DNA of 64,000 bases from CALFUK01 sp964398295 (GCA_964398295.1 CAYNMW010000001.1:1-64000); one strand, 5' to 3'. Shown: positions 16,950 to 26,922, numbered from the stretch's first letter. A program made the numbers and translations. The notes: a model not told the origin generated them from the sequence alone.

Positions 16950-19900
16950 CTATACGTTTTCAAGTACTTGTTTTTGCTCTCTAATTGCAACAACAGATAC
17001 AATCATAAATAATAATCCGAGAATCATTAATCCCCATTCACCCATTGTTGGTATTTCTTCTACTACTACGATCATCTCGCAGTTATAGTCTGCAGAAATT
17101 TCAACTACGCAAGGGTCATCTTCTACAGGTGTTTCTGCCAGGATACTGACGTTGTCAATGAAGAAATTAGATAACATTCCGTTATTCGCAAAAATTTCAC
17201 TCTCAAAGCAGAAAACAGCACTTCCAGGTCCAATACCAGCAGCCAAAAGATCTACTGTTTGCGGAGTATAGCCTAAAACTCCACAAAGAGGCCCACCACC
17301 GTCTTGAGCCCAGATAATAGACCCATCTACTGTTGCTTGTACAAAATCATCAGGACTATCACATGCGATACTTTCAAAATCAAAAGTCAAAGAAAGTGAC
17401 ATCGTTCCAGCAGGAACAGTTATTGTTTGGCAAACAGAACCAACTTCTGGTCCTGTGACACCACCAAACCAAGCCCAAAACAACCCATCACTTGGACCTG
17501 TTCCCATACCATTACCACATTGAGCTTGATCACAGATTGGCGTACCAAAAGTAGAGGACATCTCTACCCAAGTACCTCCTGCGGGGCCTGCTTCAAAGCT
17601 TCCATCAATAACTAATTCTTGTACACCTCCTGCTGGCGCTTCCGGACAACAGTTGGGTGCTCCATCTGGCGCTGCGTATGAAATCGTATAGCTTGCTGTA
17701 CCCATATCTCCTTCATTAACAGGGAAAGATGGATTAGCAGCATCTGGAGTTAAAGTCACAAATGCAGCACAATCAGGATCAACCAAGATAGGATCACCAC
17801 ATGGGTCATCATTTACAATAACTAGTGTAGTTAAATCTGCTGGAGGAGCCGGGTAAACAGCTACAGAACTCACTACTCCGTCAAAAAGCACTGTGCCATC
17901 AAGATCACAAACTGCAAGCAGACTGAGATCAGCATTTTCGATTTGGCAAGGAGTCAATGCTGACATCTCCACACTTGTCGTCGGATCAGCAGGGTCAACA
18001 AATACCACGTTTGGATTAGAAGAAGTCCATGTATAAGAAACATTGCCACTAACGGTAGCATTTATGATTGACTCAGATCCATCGCAAAAATCTCCGCTGA
18101 TGTCTGGTACAATAATTGCTGACGGGCAAGATACGTTTTGCTCACCACATACTGCAATATTATCAATACCGAAGCCCCATGCAGATGTGGGTCGTCCTTC
18201 GTCGTCATAGCAGAATCTTATTTGAAAGTCTGAGTTTGTGAAGCCAGCAAGACTAATCATTTCATCGGTGCCAAAGGCGTCTTCTTCTTCAATGAATACT
18301 TGAACCCAGGCCATCCCATCAAACACTTCTACAAGAAAGTCACCATCTCCAGCAAAGTCATTGTTTTGCCAGTCAAAAGTAAGACCCACATTTGAAAACT
18401 GAGACATATCAATCACAGGAGTAATAATACATCCAAAACCAATACTATTAGTATTAGCATCATCAACGATAGCTATACACCCAAAAAAGCCTGGAGAAGG
18501 TTGTTGTCCTCCTGGAACATCATTTGGTCCTTGATTAAAGGTGATGTCACCAAGACCTCCATCTGTGGCAGAAATTGACCATCCAGCTGGCATCATGCAC
18601 ATATTAAATGGTTCGTTGATTATCTCTACAAATCCATCCAAACATACAGGACATGGATCACATGTAGCTCCACCACAATCAACATCAGTCTCCGAACCAT
18701 TTTGTTCACCATCATCACATGTCGGCTCAGTACAGGAAGCTACTATTGAGAGTACATTTCCTGAACCTACAAATCCGCCAGATGCATCAAATAATATATT
18801 GCCAAACGGGTCAGTTAGGACAAATCCTTCTTCGACTGGAAATCCGCCATTTGTTTGAATGAAGTCTATTGTCTCACCATCTACCAATGTCAAAATAATT
18901 ATTTCAGATGCACCTGCTGTAAATGTAGTCCCAAACGGACTTCCTTGAATAGGTACTCCATTTGATGTAATCTCTAAACTTGCACCATTCCAACCATCAC
19001 CAAATGTATCAGTTAGTTGTAATGTATAATCACATGTAGTCGGACAATCATCCCCAGTTAATAAATTGACCGTATAGGATTGGGTTACTGAGTCACAACT
19101 TCCCGCCGTGTCACAAACTTCTAATGTAATATCAATGGTTCCAGATGTACCTCCAGTAAACGTAATTATTGGATTAGCTACTGTAGAACTAGAAGGCGTA
19201 AAAACAAGATCTCCAGATGAAGACACGAATGTCCAATTCCACATAGCAGGAAAAGAAGACATATCTGTCAGCTGAAATGTTCCACCATCGTCAAGGCAAA
19301 GATTCAATTCGAAACCGTCAGCAGGTTCAAAAGCTGCACCTACGTCACAAGATGCAAATGGTGAGTTAATTGCTGGACCACAAACGGAATTTACAGCACC
19401 AAATAATTCAAAAGCCCAAAAGTTGAGAACAGCTGCTTGATCTTCCGTAAACATAGACATACATAGATCGTCAGTAAATGACATGAAATTTGCCGTTGGC
19501 TCAAAATCTCCTGGTGTACAGCTCGGAACACAAGCCATACTACAACCAAAAGAGGCATTAGCTTGTATTGGAGTATCAGTTACAGTAAAAGGTCCAGGAG
19601 CCATGACATCATTATCGACACATCCTGTTGCAAAGTCATTATGTGTATGAAACAATCCTAAGTAATGTCCAATTTCATGAGTTAGGGTGACGCCTAATCC
19701 GAATGTAGCATTTGTATCTAATTCATCACATGAAGAAGGATCAGCACCACCAAAGGCTTCCGCACAAACAGTTACACCATCACCATCACCCGCACCTGGA
19801 ATACCATCAGCAATACCCAGACAATTTCCTGAAGTCACAAAAATATTTAAAATATTATCCCAGCCTGGAGCTCCAAGACCATTGACACTTACACCACCAT

Positions 19901-20474
19901 CATAGACACCAACTGTGATGGCAACATCGCCTGGTTCTATATTAGCAGCTGTTCCAAGTGGTGGTTCAGCTAAACAAAAGGAAATACAAGTACCTGTAGA
20001 AGCAACACTATTTCCATTAGAATCCTGATATGCCATAGGGCAATTAGCTTCATTTACTGAACCTGTATTATCACCAAATTGCATATTGATGACATCCAAT
20101 TGATCTTGGACTTCTTCCATGATGCAAGCCATTTCACCACAGGTGATCACGTCTGGTGCAAAATGAAATGCAACCGGAACAACTATGGTATTTGTACCAT
20201 CACATGGAATCCTATTAGCTGGAGAAGTCTTGCTCATTGCTAATGCTTCTTCTCTAAACTCTCTATAAATCTTATCTCGCCGCAATCTTTCAGTTATTGC
20301 AGGCATTGTTAAACATCTGTCAGTTCCTCCAGGAGGTCCTGTAACAAAATTAAAGGGTTGCGTTGAATTAAAATTTGAAGCAGGTTGAGCTACTATTCTT
20401 TTTGCAGAATTTTGTGCAAACACGCTGAAACAAAAGCACACGAAAAACAGTGCACCGACAATTCTTTTTTTCAT
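16950..20474 (-). CDS. Secreted M43-type metalloprotease with IPTL-CTERM anchor
   Basis: 1174 aa, signal peptide 1-21 (ends FSVFAQN). A pappalysin-like M43 metalloprotease domain spans about 60-365: zinc motif HEIGHYLGLFH with His266, Glu267, His270 and His276, and a Met-turn in NFMSFTDD. PKD-like and CUB/Ig-like modules follow (about 370-590), a Cys-rich linker (CDDGEQNGSETDVDCGG), a MAM/jelly-roll-like module, then Ig-like modules shared with the neighbouring protein, and the IPTL-CTERM tail IPTMGEWG, a hydrophobic helix and REQKQ. Likely a surface-anchored protease of secreted or host proteins. Tail-mediated sorting is inferred from the family. Confidence 0.88.
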   Translation of the reverse strand: MKKRIVGALFFVCFCFSVFAQNSAKRIVAQPASNFNSTQPFNFVTGPPGGTDRCLTMPAITERLRRDKIYREFREEALAMSKTSPANRIPCDGTNTIVVPVAFHFAPDVITCGEMACIMEEVQDQLDVINMQFGDNTGSVNEANCPMAYQDSNGNSVASTGTCISFCLAEPPLGTAANIEPGDVAITVGVYDGGVSVNGLGAPGWDNILNIFVTSGNCLGIADGIPGAGDGDGVTVCAEAFGGADPSSCDELDTNATFGLGVTLTHEIGHYLGLFHTHNDFATGCVDNDVMAPGPFTVTDTPIQANASFGCSMACVPSCTPGDFEPTANFMSFTDDLCMSMFTEDQAAVLNFWAFELFGAVNSVCGPAINSPFASCDVGAAFEPADGFELNLCLDDGGTFQLTDMSSFPAMWNWTFVSSSGDLVFTPSSSTVANPIITFTGGTSGTIDITLEVCDTAGSCDSVTQSYTVNLLTGDDCPTTCDYTLQLTDTFGDGWNGASLEITSNGVPIQGSPFGTTFTAGASEIIILTLVDGETIDFIQTNGGFPVEEGFVLTDPFGNILFDASGGFVGSGNVLSIVASCTEPTCDDGEQNGSETDVDCGGATCDPCPVCLDGFVEIINEPFNMCMMPAGWSISATDGGLGDITFNQGPNDVPGGQQPSPGFFGCIAIVDDANTNSIGFGCIITPVIDMSQFSNVGLTFDWQNNDFAGDGDFLVEVFDGMAWVQVFIEEEDAFGTDEMISLAGFTNSDFQIRFCYDDEGRPTSAWGFGIDNIAVCGEQNVSCPSAIIVPDISGDFCDGSESIINATVSGNVSYTWTSSNPNVVFVDPADPTTSVEMSALTPCQIENADLSLLAVCDLDGTVLFDGVVSSVAVYPAPPADLTTLVIVNDDPCGDPILVDPDCAAFVTLTPDAANPSFPVNEGDMGTASYTISYAAPDGAPNCCPEAPAGGVQELVIDGSFEAGPAGGTWVEMSSTFGTPICDQAQCGNGMGTGPSDGLFWAWFGGVTGPEVGSVCQTITVPAGTMSLSLTFDFESIACDSPDDFVQATVDGSIIWAQDGGGPLCGVLGYTPQTVDLLAAGIGPGSAVFCFESEIFANNGMLSNFFIDNVSILAETPVEDDPCVVEISADYNCEMIVVVEEIPTMGEWGLMILGLLFMIVSVVAIREQKQVLENV

Positions 20475-20487
20475 ATTAGGCTGGTTT
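20475..20487 (-). promoter_or_regulatory. Conserved leader of IPTL-CTERM gene 2
   Basis: The same 13-nt sequence (AAACCAGCCTAAT on the minus strand) as before IPTL-CTERM gene 1, directly abutting the ATG. The flanks differ, so the match is not simply part of a long recent duplication. Confidence 0.45.
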
Positions 20488-20620
20488 AAGATATGTCACT
20501 TGCTCATATTGAGAGCGTTGTGAGAAATGTTTTTATGGATTATAAGATGCTAGTAAGTTTCTCAGGACTTCCTAGTTATAATGTTAAAATAAATATAATT
20601 AAAACATATTTACAGAAAGA

Positions 20621-21202
20621 TCAATTAAGCAAAAAGTTTGAATTTTTTTCCAGTTCCCATCCCATTATTTCTAAACTGTTTCTTAGTATTTCAAGGAATA
20701 ATTGCTTTTGTTCTTCTGATGCTTGAATGATTTCGCTTTGCAATACTTTTTCTTCGATAAATTGCTTTGCGTCTTGATTGATTTTAGTGAGGTCTTCGGC
20801 AGAAAAAGTATTGAATAATCCTTCTCTGAGATCGTAGTATGATAAATCATGATCTAATGCCAATAACGAAGGATTCCCCAAATCTTCTATGATAATCCGC
20901 TGATTGGTTTCATCAATTGTTAGGCTTAAATTTTCTAGATCGTATCCGACAAGGGCTTTAGCTTTTACCTTAACCAATGCTTTTTTCTCAAATGGCCAAT
21001 TTGCATAGCTGTGTCTGTAGTCATAGATCTCAGCAAAGTGAGCTTCAGTTGTGACCAGTTTTGTTACTTTTTTAATTTCTTGAAGTACAACTTGTGCATT
21101 CTCTTCTGTATTTGCTTTAAAGAATGAAGATTTATACCCAATGAACCAACTGAGTATGCAGGCAAGAATAACTACCATTGAATAAATAGCCCAACGCTTC
21201 AT
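20621..21202 (-). CDS. DUF4230 family membrane-anchored protein
   Basis: 193 aa from the ATG at 21202 (MKRWAIYS); a start at 21217 would add five residues. One N-terminal membrane anchor (about residues 3-24) is followed by a DUF4230 domain: KVTKLVTTEAHFAEIYDY, then KKALVKVKAKALVGYDLE, a beta-rich core, and a C-terminal helical region with two Gln/Glu-rich helices. Function of the family is unknown; it is common in Bacteroidota. It is transcribed toward the IPTL-CTERM genes but is 146 bp from the next start. Confidence 0.85.
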   Translation of the reverse strand: MKRWAIYSMVVILACILSWFIGYKSSFFKANTEENAQVVLQEIKKVTKLVTTEAHFAEIYDYRHSYANWPFEKKALVKVKAKALVGYDLENLSLTIDETNQRIIIEDLGNPSLLALDHDLSYYDLREGLFNTFSAEDLTKINQDAKQFIEEKVLQSEIIQASEEQKQLFLEILRNSLEIMGWELEKNSNFLLN

Positions 21203-21317
21203 AATGACAAAATGCACATTTTTAACTAATGTTCTTTAAATCTGGTGTTTGTATATATAGAAATAAAAATATAATAAAAACATATGAATATTTTTCATAA
21301 TATGTAAAACTTTGTCT

Positions 21318-21325
21318 TACATTTG
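21318..21325 (+). promoter_or_regulatory. -7 element upstream of T9SS protein
   Basis: TACATTTG is an exact TAnnTTTG match 92 nt before the start at 21418. No good -33 TTG is seen; an AT-rich imperfect palindrome (ACATAT/ATATGT, 21279-21304) overlaps the -35 side and could bind a regulator. Confidence 0.4.
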
Positions 21326-21417
21326 TTTCATCCTAAAAGCAGTAGTTTCCCAACTACTCGTAAACTTTCCACAATAGAATATATAAATAGAATCCTAAAC
21401 GAATAAACCCGTTTGGT

Positions 21418-24144
21418 ATGCGACAAATGTTGATGATTCTTCGTGTGACACTAGTAGTGTCGGTTTGTACTGTAGAGGCTGTCTCAAAAACCGATTTTGT
21501 TGAGATGCTTCTGGTAGAAGATCACCTCATTTGTAGACATCAAAGTGTTGTATTAGACATTGATGGCACCAAACAGATCCATGCATTTAAGTTTGCAGCA
21601 AAAACGAATGGCTTTTCCGAAATATCAGTGAGACGTGCAGAAATGAACGACCTTGCTTGTGAGACTGAGGGCTCAAACAAATTCGGAAAAGCTGTCGATT
21701 TTTGCTGCAACGATGCTGGATCAGAAGTTTTGATCGAATTACAAGCTTTTAATTCAAAAGGAGAATTGAGAAATTGTATGGTTGACATCAAAGTCATTGA
21801 AGGCGGTAGTTTGACTGTCAATGGTTGTCTCCCAGATTTAGTTGTTCCTTGTAATACTCCCATTGATCCTGCAAATCTTTCCAATTTGGGAAGGTTGGTT
21901 ACTGATGCTTCATTACAACAACCAATTATCATTCATGGTGACGTTGTTGGTTTTGATGGTATCATTCAATCAAAATGCGGTGATGGTCAACCACTAGCAA
22001 AAAAGATTACCGTTAATGAGATTGTAGATATTGAAGAAACTCAATTTTGTGGTCAAGCTTTTAGCATAACCAGGAGATTTCAAATCACTGATGCAGGCGG
22101 AGTTAATTCTGAATGTCAACAGCATATATTAGTCGAAGCAGATGTTACACCTTTATTATATCAAGACATTATTTGGCCTGCCGATACAACAGTATTTGGT
22201 TGTTCCATTGATGAGTTTGATCGGTCAGCTCTTGGCGTACCTACATTTCCTACAGCTGATTGCGAAAATTTAATTGCTAGCCATGAAGACACAGAGTTCA
22301 ATGTGACAGATGCGAGTTGCCGAAAATTCTTGCGAACATGGACAGTTATCGATTGGTGTGCTTTTGCAGCGAATCAAAATTCAGGTATTTGGGAACATAC
22401 ACAAGTAGTCCGAATAGAAAGTAACATCAAACCCGTCATTACAAATTGTGAGGATATTGAAACATGCGTTAACGAAAAAACCTGTTTAGCTAAATTTGTT
22501 TTCAATTTAGTAGCAACTGATGATTGTGCAAATACAGAAGATTTATTTTATACATATGCATTGTCTTTGAATGGTGATGATGATAATAGATTGATTGGCA
22601 ATTCCCGAACCGTAAACGAATATTTGCCAATTGGACAGCATGTGTTGTTTTGGTCTGTGAGAGATGGCTGCAATAATTTTGAAACTTGTAGCCATCAAAT
22701 CACAGTCAAAGATTGTACTTCACCTTCCTTGATTTGCCTTGGATCATTTACAAGTACCTTGACAGATCTAGGCATCAATGAAGACCCCGTTTTAGAAGTG
22801 TGGGTCAATGACTTGGTTAAAGGACCATTTGATAATTGTACTCCAGTTGATAGTGCAATTTTATCCTTTTCTAAAGACACACTTATTCAATTCATGAACT
22901 TTGGTTGTGCAGACATCGGAATTAATGAATTAGAGATTGTAGTCAAAGGGAATGATACACACTCCAGTTGTATCACTTCTTTAGTGGTTCAGGATAATGC
23001 AAATTTATGTGGGCTAGGAAGGAGTGCCACAATATTAGAAGGTTCCATTACTTCGGAAAGCGGGTCTCCTATTTCCGATGTTGAAATTGGACTAAGCTCA
23101 ATACATGCTACAACTACAGTTTCTAGTAATGTGGAAGGAAAGTATCTTTTTGAAAATATTGAAGAAGGGGAGGAGTATACCTTATCTCTTTCAAAGCAGG
23201 ACCAATCAATGGAAGGAATTTCTGTTCGTGATCTGGTGTTATTGCAAAATCATATCATTGGAAAACAAGAGTTGGAATCTGCCTATCAAGTAATTGCAGG
23301 AGACTTGGATTTATCTGGACATTTATCTGTTACCGATCTGGTGAGATTGAAAGCATATGTGTTAGGTAAAGTTGAAAATGATATTTCTTGGACTTTTGTC
23401 AATACAGACATTACATTTATAGACCCAATGTCACCGTGGCCATTTCAATCAGATCTTAATTTGGCTATTGAAAATGGAACAGAAAATGTGAATTTTATAG
23501 GTTTGAAAATGGGCGATATAGATCATTCTTCCATGGATGATATGACTGAATCAAGGTCTTCAAAAAGTATTGTCATTCCATATGAAATTACGAAAAAAGG
23601 GATTGAACTTGATTTGTCTGCTGTTGATTTCGAAATGATAAAAATTGACTTAACTAGTCTCAAGTTTTTGGAATTCCTTTATAATAAAATTGCATTATCC
23701 ACAAATGATCTATCAAGTATTGTGAATGAAAATGTCAATCAATATTCATTATTACTTGATCATACAAACATTGATAAGTCAACATTGTTGATTAAAGGAC
23801 AGAAAGATGTGGAGAACATGACAGCAGTCGTTGTGACCAATGATCTGTTAGAAACAGATGCCTATTTTACATTAAAGTCACCAAAAAAATCTGTGCACAT
23901 AACTCCAAATCCTTTCCAAGATTTTGTCTCAATTCAAATTGAAAGTGACCATGTGACAGACATAGAGATACGTCTGTTAGATATGAGTGGTCGATTGGTT
24001 CAGAATTTCCAACATACGATAACCAGAGGAGTGCAAAATCTCAATATGCCAATAAATAATAGAGTGGATAATGGCATGTATTTCTTGCTTATTGAAGGTC
24101 CAGATTTTGAACCAACGACAAAAAAGATCATCAAAACTCGCTGA
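21418..24144 (+). CDS. T9SS-secreted protein with dockerin-like repeats
   Basis: 908 aa, N-terminal signal-like helix (MRQMLMILRVTLVVSVCTVEA). Several Cys-containing HYR/Ig-like modules run from about 40 to 530; one carries the WPADTTVFGCSIDEFD and WTVIDWCAF patterns seen in many Bacteroidota surface proteins. A Cna-B/carboxypeptidase-regulatory-like domain (about 540-600) precedes a dockerin-like calcium-binding pair (SVRDLVLLQNHIIGK and GDLDLSGHLSVTDLVRLK, about 600-650). The last 85 residues are a type A T9SS sorting domain (ITPNPFQDFVSIQIE, LLDMSGRLV, NGMYFLLIEG, KKIIKTR). No enzyme motif; likely a surface or secreted structural protein. Confidence 0.88.
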   Translation: MRQMLMILRVTLVVSVCTVEAVSKTDFVEMLLVEDHLICRHQSVVLDIDGTKQIHAFKFAAKTNGFSEISVRRAEMNDLACETEGSNKFGKAVDFCCNDAGSEVLIELQAFNSKGELRNCMVDIKVIEGGSLTVNGCLPDLVVPCNTPIDPANLSNLGRLVTDASLQQPIIIHGDVVGFDGIIQSKCGDGQPLAKKITVNEIVDIEETQFCGQAFSITRRFQITDAGGVNSECQQHILVEADVTPLLYQDIIWPADTTVFGCSIDEFDRSALGVPTFPTADCENLIASHEDTEFNVTDASCRKFLRTWTVIDWCAFAANQNSGIWEHTQVVRIESNIKPVITNCEDIETCVNEKTCLAKFVFNLVATDDCANTEDLFYTYALSLNGDDDNRLIGNSRTVNEYLPIGQHVLFWSVRDGCNNFETCSHQITVKDCTSPSLICLGSFTSTLTDLGINEDPVLEVWVNDLVKGPFDNCTPVDSAILSFSKDTLIQFMNFGCADIGINELEIVVKGNDTHSSCITSLVVQDNANLCGLGRSATILEGSITSESGSPISDVEIGLSSIHATTTVSSNVEGKYLFENIEEGEEYTLSLSKQDQSMEGISVRDLVLLQNHIIGKQELESAYQVIAGDLDLSGHLSVTDLVRLKAYVLGKVENDISWTFVNTDITFIDPMSPWPFQSDLNLAIENGTENVNFIGLKMGDIDHSSMDDMTESRSSKSIVIPYEITKKGIELDLSAVDFEMIKIDLTSLKFLEFLYNKIALSTNDLSSIVNENVNQYSLLLDHTNIDKSTLLIKGQKDVENMTAVVVTNDLLETDAYFTLKSPKKSVHITPNPFQDFVSIQIESDHVTDIEIRLLDMSGRLVQNFQHTITRGVQNLNMPINNRVDNGMYFLLIEGPDFEPTTKKIIKTR

Positions 24145-24244
24145 TTTTACACACACCAATTATTAATCACTTCTATACCAAATAGAAATTAGTTTGGAAT
24201 ATTTAAAACTGGAAAAGCTATTTCTTTCGAGTATTATACACGAT

Positions 24245-24265
24245 CTATTTTACTAAGTAAAATAG
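24245..24265. promoter_or_regulatory. 21-bp palindrome upstream of helicase gene
   Basis: CTATTTTACT (24245-24254) and AGTAAAATAG (24256-24265) form perfect 10-bp arms around one central base, 32 bp before the helicase ATG. It could be an operator for a dimeric regulator, or a terminator stem for the preceding gene (stop at 24144), though no U-run follows directly. Confidence 0.45.
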
Positions 24266-24297
24266 CATCGGTATAGTTCTTTTTTGTAACATAGTGC

Positions 24298-26736
24298 ATG
24301 ACTTCATCATCAAAGTCAGCAGAAGCAATGCAATGGTTTGAGGAAAAAGGTTGGACTGCATTCCCATTCCAACTTGAGACCTGGAAGTTGTACTTGGAAG
24401 GGAAACATGGTATTGTCAATGCGCCAACAGGTAGCGGTAAGACATTCTCTTTAATCGTACCAATTTTGTTAGAAGGTCTACATGCCAAAACACCTACAAC
24501 TGGTAGAATTCAAGCACTTTGGATTTCGCCCATAAGGGCATTAACTAAAGAAATCAAGTTTGCGGCAGAGCAAGCAATAGAAGGTCTGGGATTGAACTGG
24601 AAAGTAGGTATAAGGTCAGGAGACACATCGACCACTGAGCGACAAAAGCAAAAAGAGAATCCTCCGGAAATTTTAATCATCACACCAGAAAGTATTCATG
24701 TCCTTCTTGCTTCTCAAGGATACAGTTCTTTTTTTGAAAACCTCAAAGCAGTTGTCGTAGATGAATGGCACGAATTGATGGGTAACAAACGCGGAGTCCA
24801 GGTCACCCTAGCCTTAAGTCGGTTTTTACGAATAGCGCCAAAATTGAGGATATGGGCGATCTCCGCAACAATAGCAAATTTGGACGAAGCAGCTGATGTC
24901 TTGCTTGGTGCAAAAACAAATGATGGATATGCAATTATCAAGTCTTCAGTTAAGAAGAGAATTTCAGTGGAATCTATCATCCCAGATGAAATTGATAATT
25001 ATCCCTGGGCAGGACACTTGGGTATTCGCATGTTGATACAGATCATACCAGTTATTCGCTCTAGTAAGTCTACACTGATCTTTACCAATACCAGAGCCAT
25101 GTGTGAAATCTGGTACCAGAAGATTTTAGATGCTGAACCGAATCTAGCAGGGATCATCGCAATGCATCATGGTTCGATAAGTCGCGAATTGCGGGATTGG
25201 GTAGAAAATGCTTTACATGAAGAAAAACTAAAAGCCGTTGTCTGTACATCAAGTCTTGATCTGGGAGTAGATTTCAGACCAGTAGAAACGATTATCCAAA
25301 TAGGAAGCCCCAAAGGAGTGTCGAGATTTATACAACGAGCGGGTAGGAGTGGGCATCAACCAGGTGCAGTGAGTAAGATATATTTTGTACCCACTCATGC
25401 ACTCGAATTGGTGGAAGGTGCTGCACTTAGAACTGCGATTGCAGAGGGTGTCCAAGAACCTCGACTTCCCTTCATCCGCTCCTTTGACGTCTTGATTCAA
25501 TACTTGATGACCTTAGCTGTATCTGAAGGATTTGATCCCAATGAAATCTATGAAGAAGTAAAACAGACTTTTTGTTATGAAAGTATGACTAGAGAAGAAT
25601 GGCAATGGTGTTTGAATTTCATGGTGAATGGAGGGGATAGTTTGGAGGCATATGATGAGTTCCAACGTGTTGTTAATTACAAGGGTAGATACATTGCAGC
25701 GAATAAATACGTAGCACGACGACACAAGTTATCTATTGGTACTATTGTAAGCGCTACCTCCATTACATTAAAGTATATGGGTGGTAAAAAAGTAGGCACC
25801 GTCGAAGAATGGTTTATCGCTCAGATCAATCCTGGAGAAGCATTTTGGTTTGCTGGCAGACCATTAGAATTGGTAAGGATGAAAGAACTGACGGCATTTG
25901 TCAAAAAGTCAAAAAAGAAAAATTCGAGAATTCCCAGTTACATGGGTGGCCGAATGCCCTTGTCATCTATGTTGGCAAAACTATTGAGGAAAAAGATGTA
26001 CAACTATGCTGACGGAGTCATTGACGAAATGGAATTAGAAGTCATTTCACCATTATTTGAAAAACAACGAGAAGTCTCGCATCTCCCTAAAGATGATGAA
26101 TTTTTAATTGAATATTTCGAAACGAGTGAAGGGTATCATTTATGTATGTATCCTTTTGAGGGGCGATTTGTGCATGAAGGGATCGCTGCTTTATTGGCAA
26201 TGCGGATTGCTGAAAAAATTCCGATCAGTTTCAGTATTGCCATGAATGATTATGGCTTTGAATTACTATCTGATAAACAAATTGATATAGAAGAGATAAT
26301 AACGGCTGGACTATTTGACACCAAAAATCTTTTTGAAGACATTCAATCTAGTATAAATGCAATCGAAATGGCACGAAGAAAATTTAGAGACATTGCAAAA
26401 ATTTCTGGCTTAGTTTTTCAGGGTTTTCCAGGTCAAGCCAAGAAAGAAAGACATTTACAATCATCGTCATCTTTGTTATTTGATGTATTCAAAGATTACG
26501 ATCCAGACAATCTACTGTATCTCCAAACCTATGACGAAGTGCTTACATTTCAATTAGAAGAAGCTCGATTGCGTAATGCATTGAAAACAATACAAGCACA
26601 AAAATTAATCTTGTCTACGCCTTCTAGTTATACACCCTATTCATTTCCGATAATTGTGGATCGCTTGAATAGAGAAAAGTTGAGTACGGAACCAATTGAA
26701 GTGAAGATTCAGAAGATGTTGGGGCAGGGCGAGTGA
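24298..26736 (+). CDS. Lhr-like ligase-associated DEXH-box DNA helicase
   Basis: 812-aa superfamily-2 helicase of the Lhr / ligase-associated DNA-repair type. Motif I APTGSGKT at 42-49, motif II DEWH at 155-158 (the W in DExH is typical of Lhr proteins), motif III SAT near 188, and motif VI QRAGRSGHQPG near 350. The C-terminal half (about 420-810) carries the Lhr-family winged-helix and DEAD_assoc regions (GEAFWFAGRPLEL, YPFEGRFVHEGIAALLAMR). In many bacteria it is encoded with an ATP-dependent DNA ligase, an MPE phosphoesterase and an MBL exonuclease; none of these adjoins it here. Likely DNA repair. Confidence 0.93.
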   Translation: MTSSSKSAEAMQWFEEKGWTAFPFQLETWKLYLEGKHGIVNAPTGSGKTFSLIVPILLEGLHAKTPTTGRIQALWISPIRALTKEIKFAAEQAIEGLGLNWKVGIRSGDTSTTERQKQKENPPEILIITPESIHVLLASQGYSSFFENLKAVVVDEWHELMGNKRGVQVTLALSRFLRIAPKLRIWAISATIANLDEAADVLLGAKTNDGYAIIKSSVKKRISVESIIPDEIDNYPWAGHLGIRMLIQIIPVIRSSKSTLIFTNTRAMCEIWYQKILDAEPNLAGIIAMHHGSISRELRDWVENALHEEKLKAVVCTSSLDLGVDFRPVETIIQIGSPKGVSRFIQRAGRSGHQPGAVSKIYFVPTHALELVEGAALRTAIAEGVQEPRLPFIRSFDVLIQYLMTLAVSEGFDPNEIYEEVKQTFCYESMTREEWQWCLNFMVNGGDSLEAYDEFQRVVNYKGRYIAANKYVARRHKLSIGTIVSATSITLKYMGGKKVGTVEEWFIAQINPGEAFWFAGRPLELVRMKELTAFVKKSKKKNSRIPSYMGGRMPLSSMLAKLLRKKMYNYADGVIDEMELEVISPLFEKQREVSHLPKDDEFLIEYFETSEGYHLCMYPFEGRFVHEGIAALLAMRIAEKIPISFSIAMNDYGFELLSDKQIDIEEIITAGLFDTKNLFEDIQSSINAIEMARRKFRDIAKISGLVFQGFPGQAKKERHLQSSSSLLFDVFKDYDPDNLLYLQTYDEVLTFQLEEARLRNALKTIQAQKLILSTPSSYTPYSFPIIVDRLNREKLSTEPIEVKIQKMLGQGE

Positions 26737-26745
26737 ATACAATCT

Positions 26746-26828
26746 GCCGAGAGGTGAAACACCTTCGACTCAGGTCTATTCTTCAATGCATTCTATTCCT
26801 GAGCAAAAGGTGTTTCACCTCTTTGCGC
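26746..26828. repeat. Palindromic intergenic repeat, copy 1
   Basis: A large inverted repeat begins 10 bp after the helicase stop. The arm AGAGGTGAAACACCTT (26750-26765) pairs over 16 bp with AAGGTGTTTCACCTCT (26807-26822); after a 3-base mismatch CTCAGG (26769-26774) pairs with CCTGAG (26798-26803). Each arm contains its own small palindrome (AGGTG AAA CACCT). Related elements occur at 30761-30846 and 43285-43415. Could also end helicase transcription. Confidence 0.8.
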
Positions 26829-26922
26829 AACATTGGTCCCCTTTGTGCTCAAAGGGGATTTAGGGGATTAGATTATCAATGATAACCACTACTTTCGCAA
26901 CAGTAATTAACTACCTGTCAAA

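Noticed and set aside
20493..20726. 77-codon plus-strand ORF.
   Set aside because: It overlaps the conserved DUF4230 gene on the other strand and has no family features.
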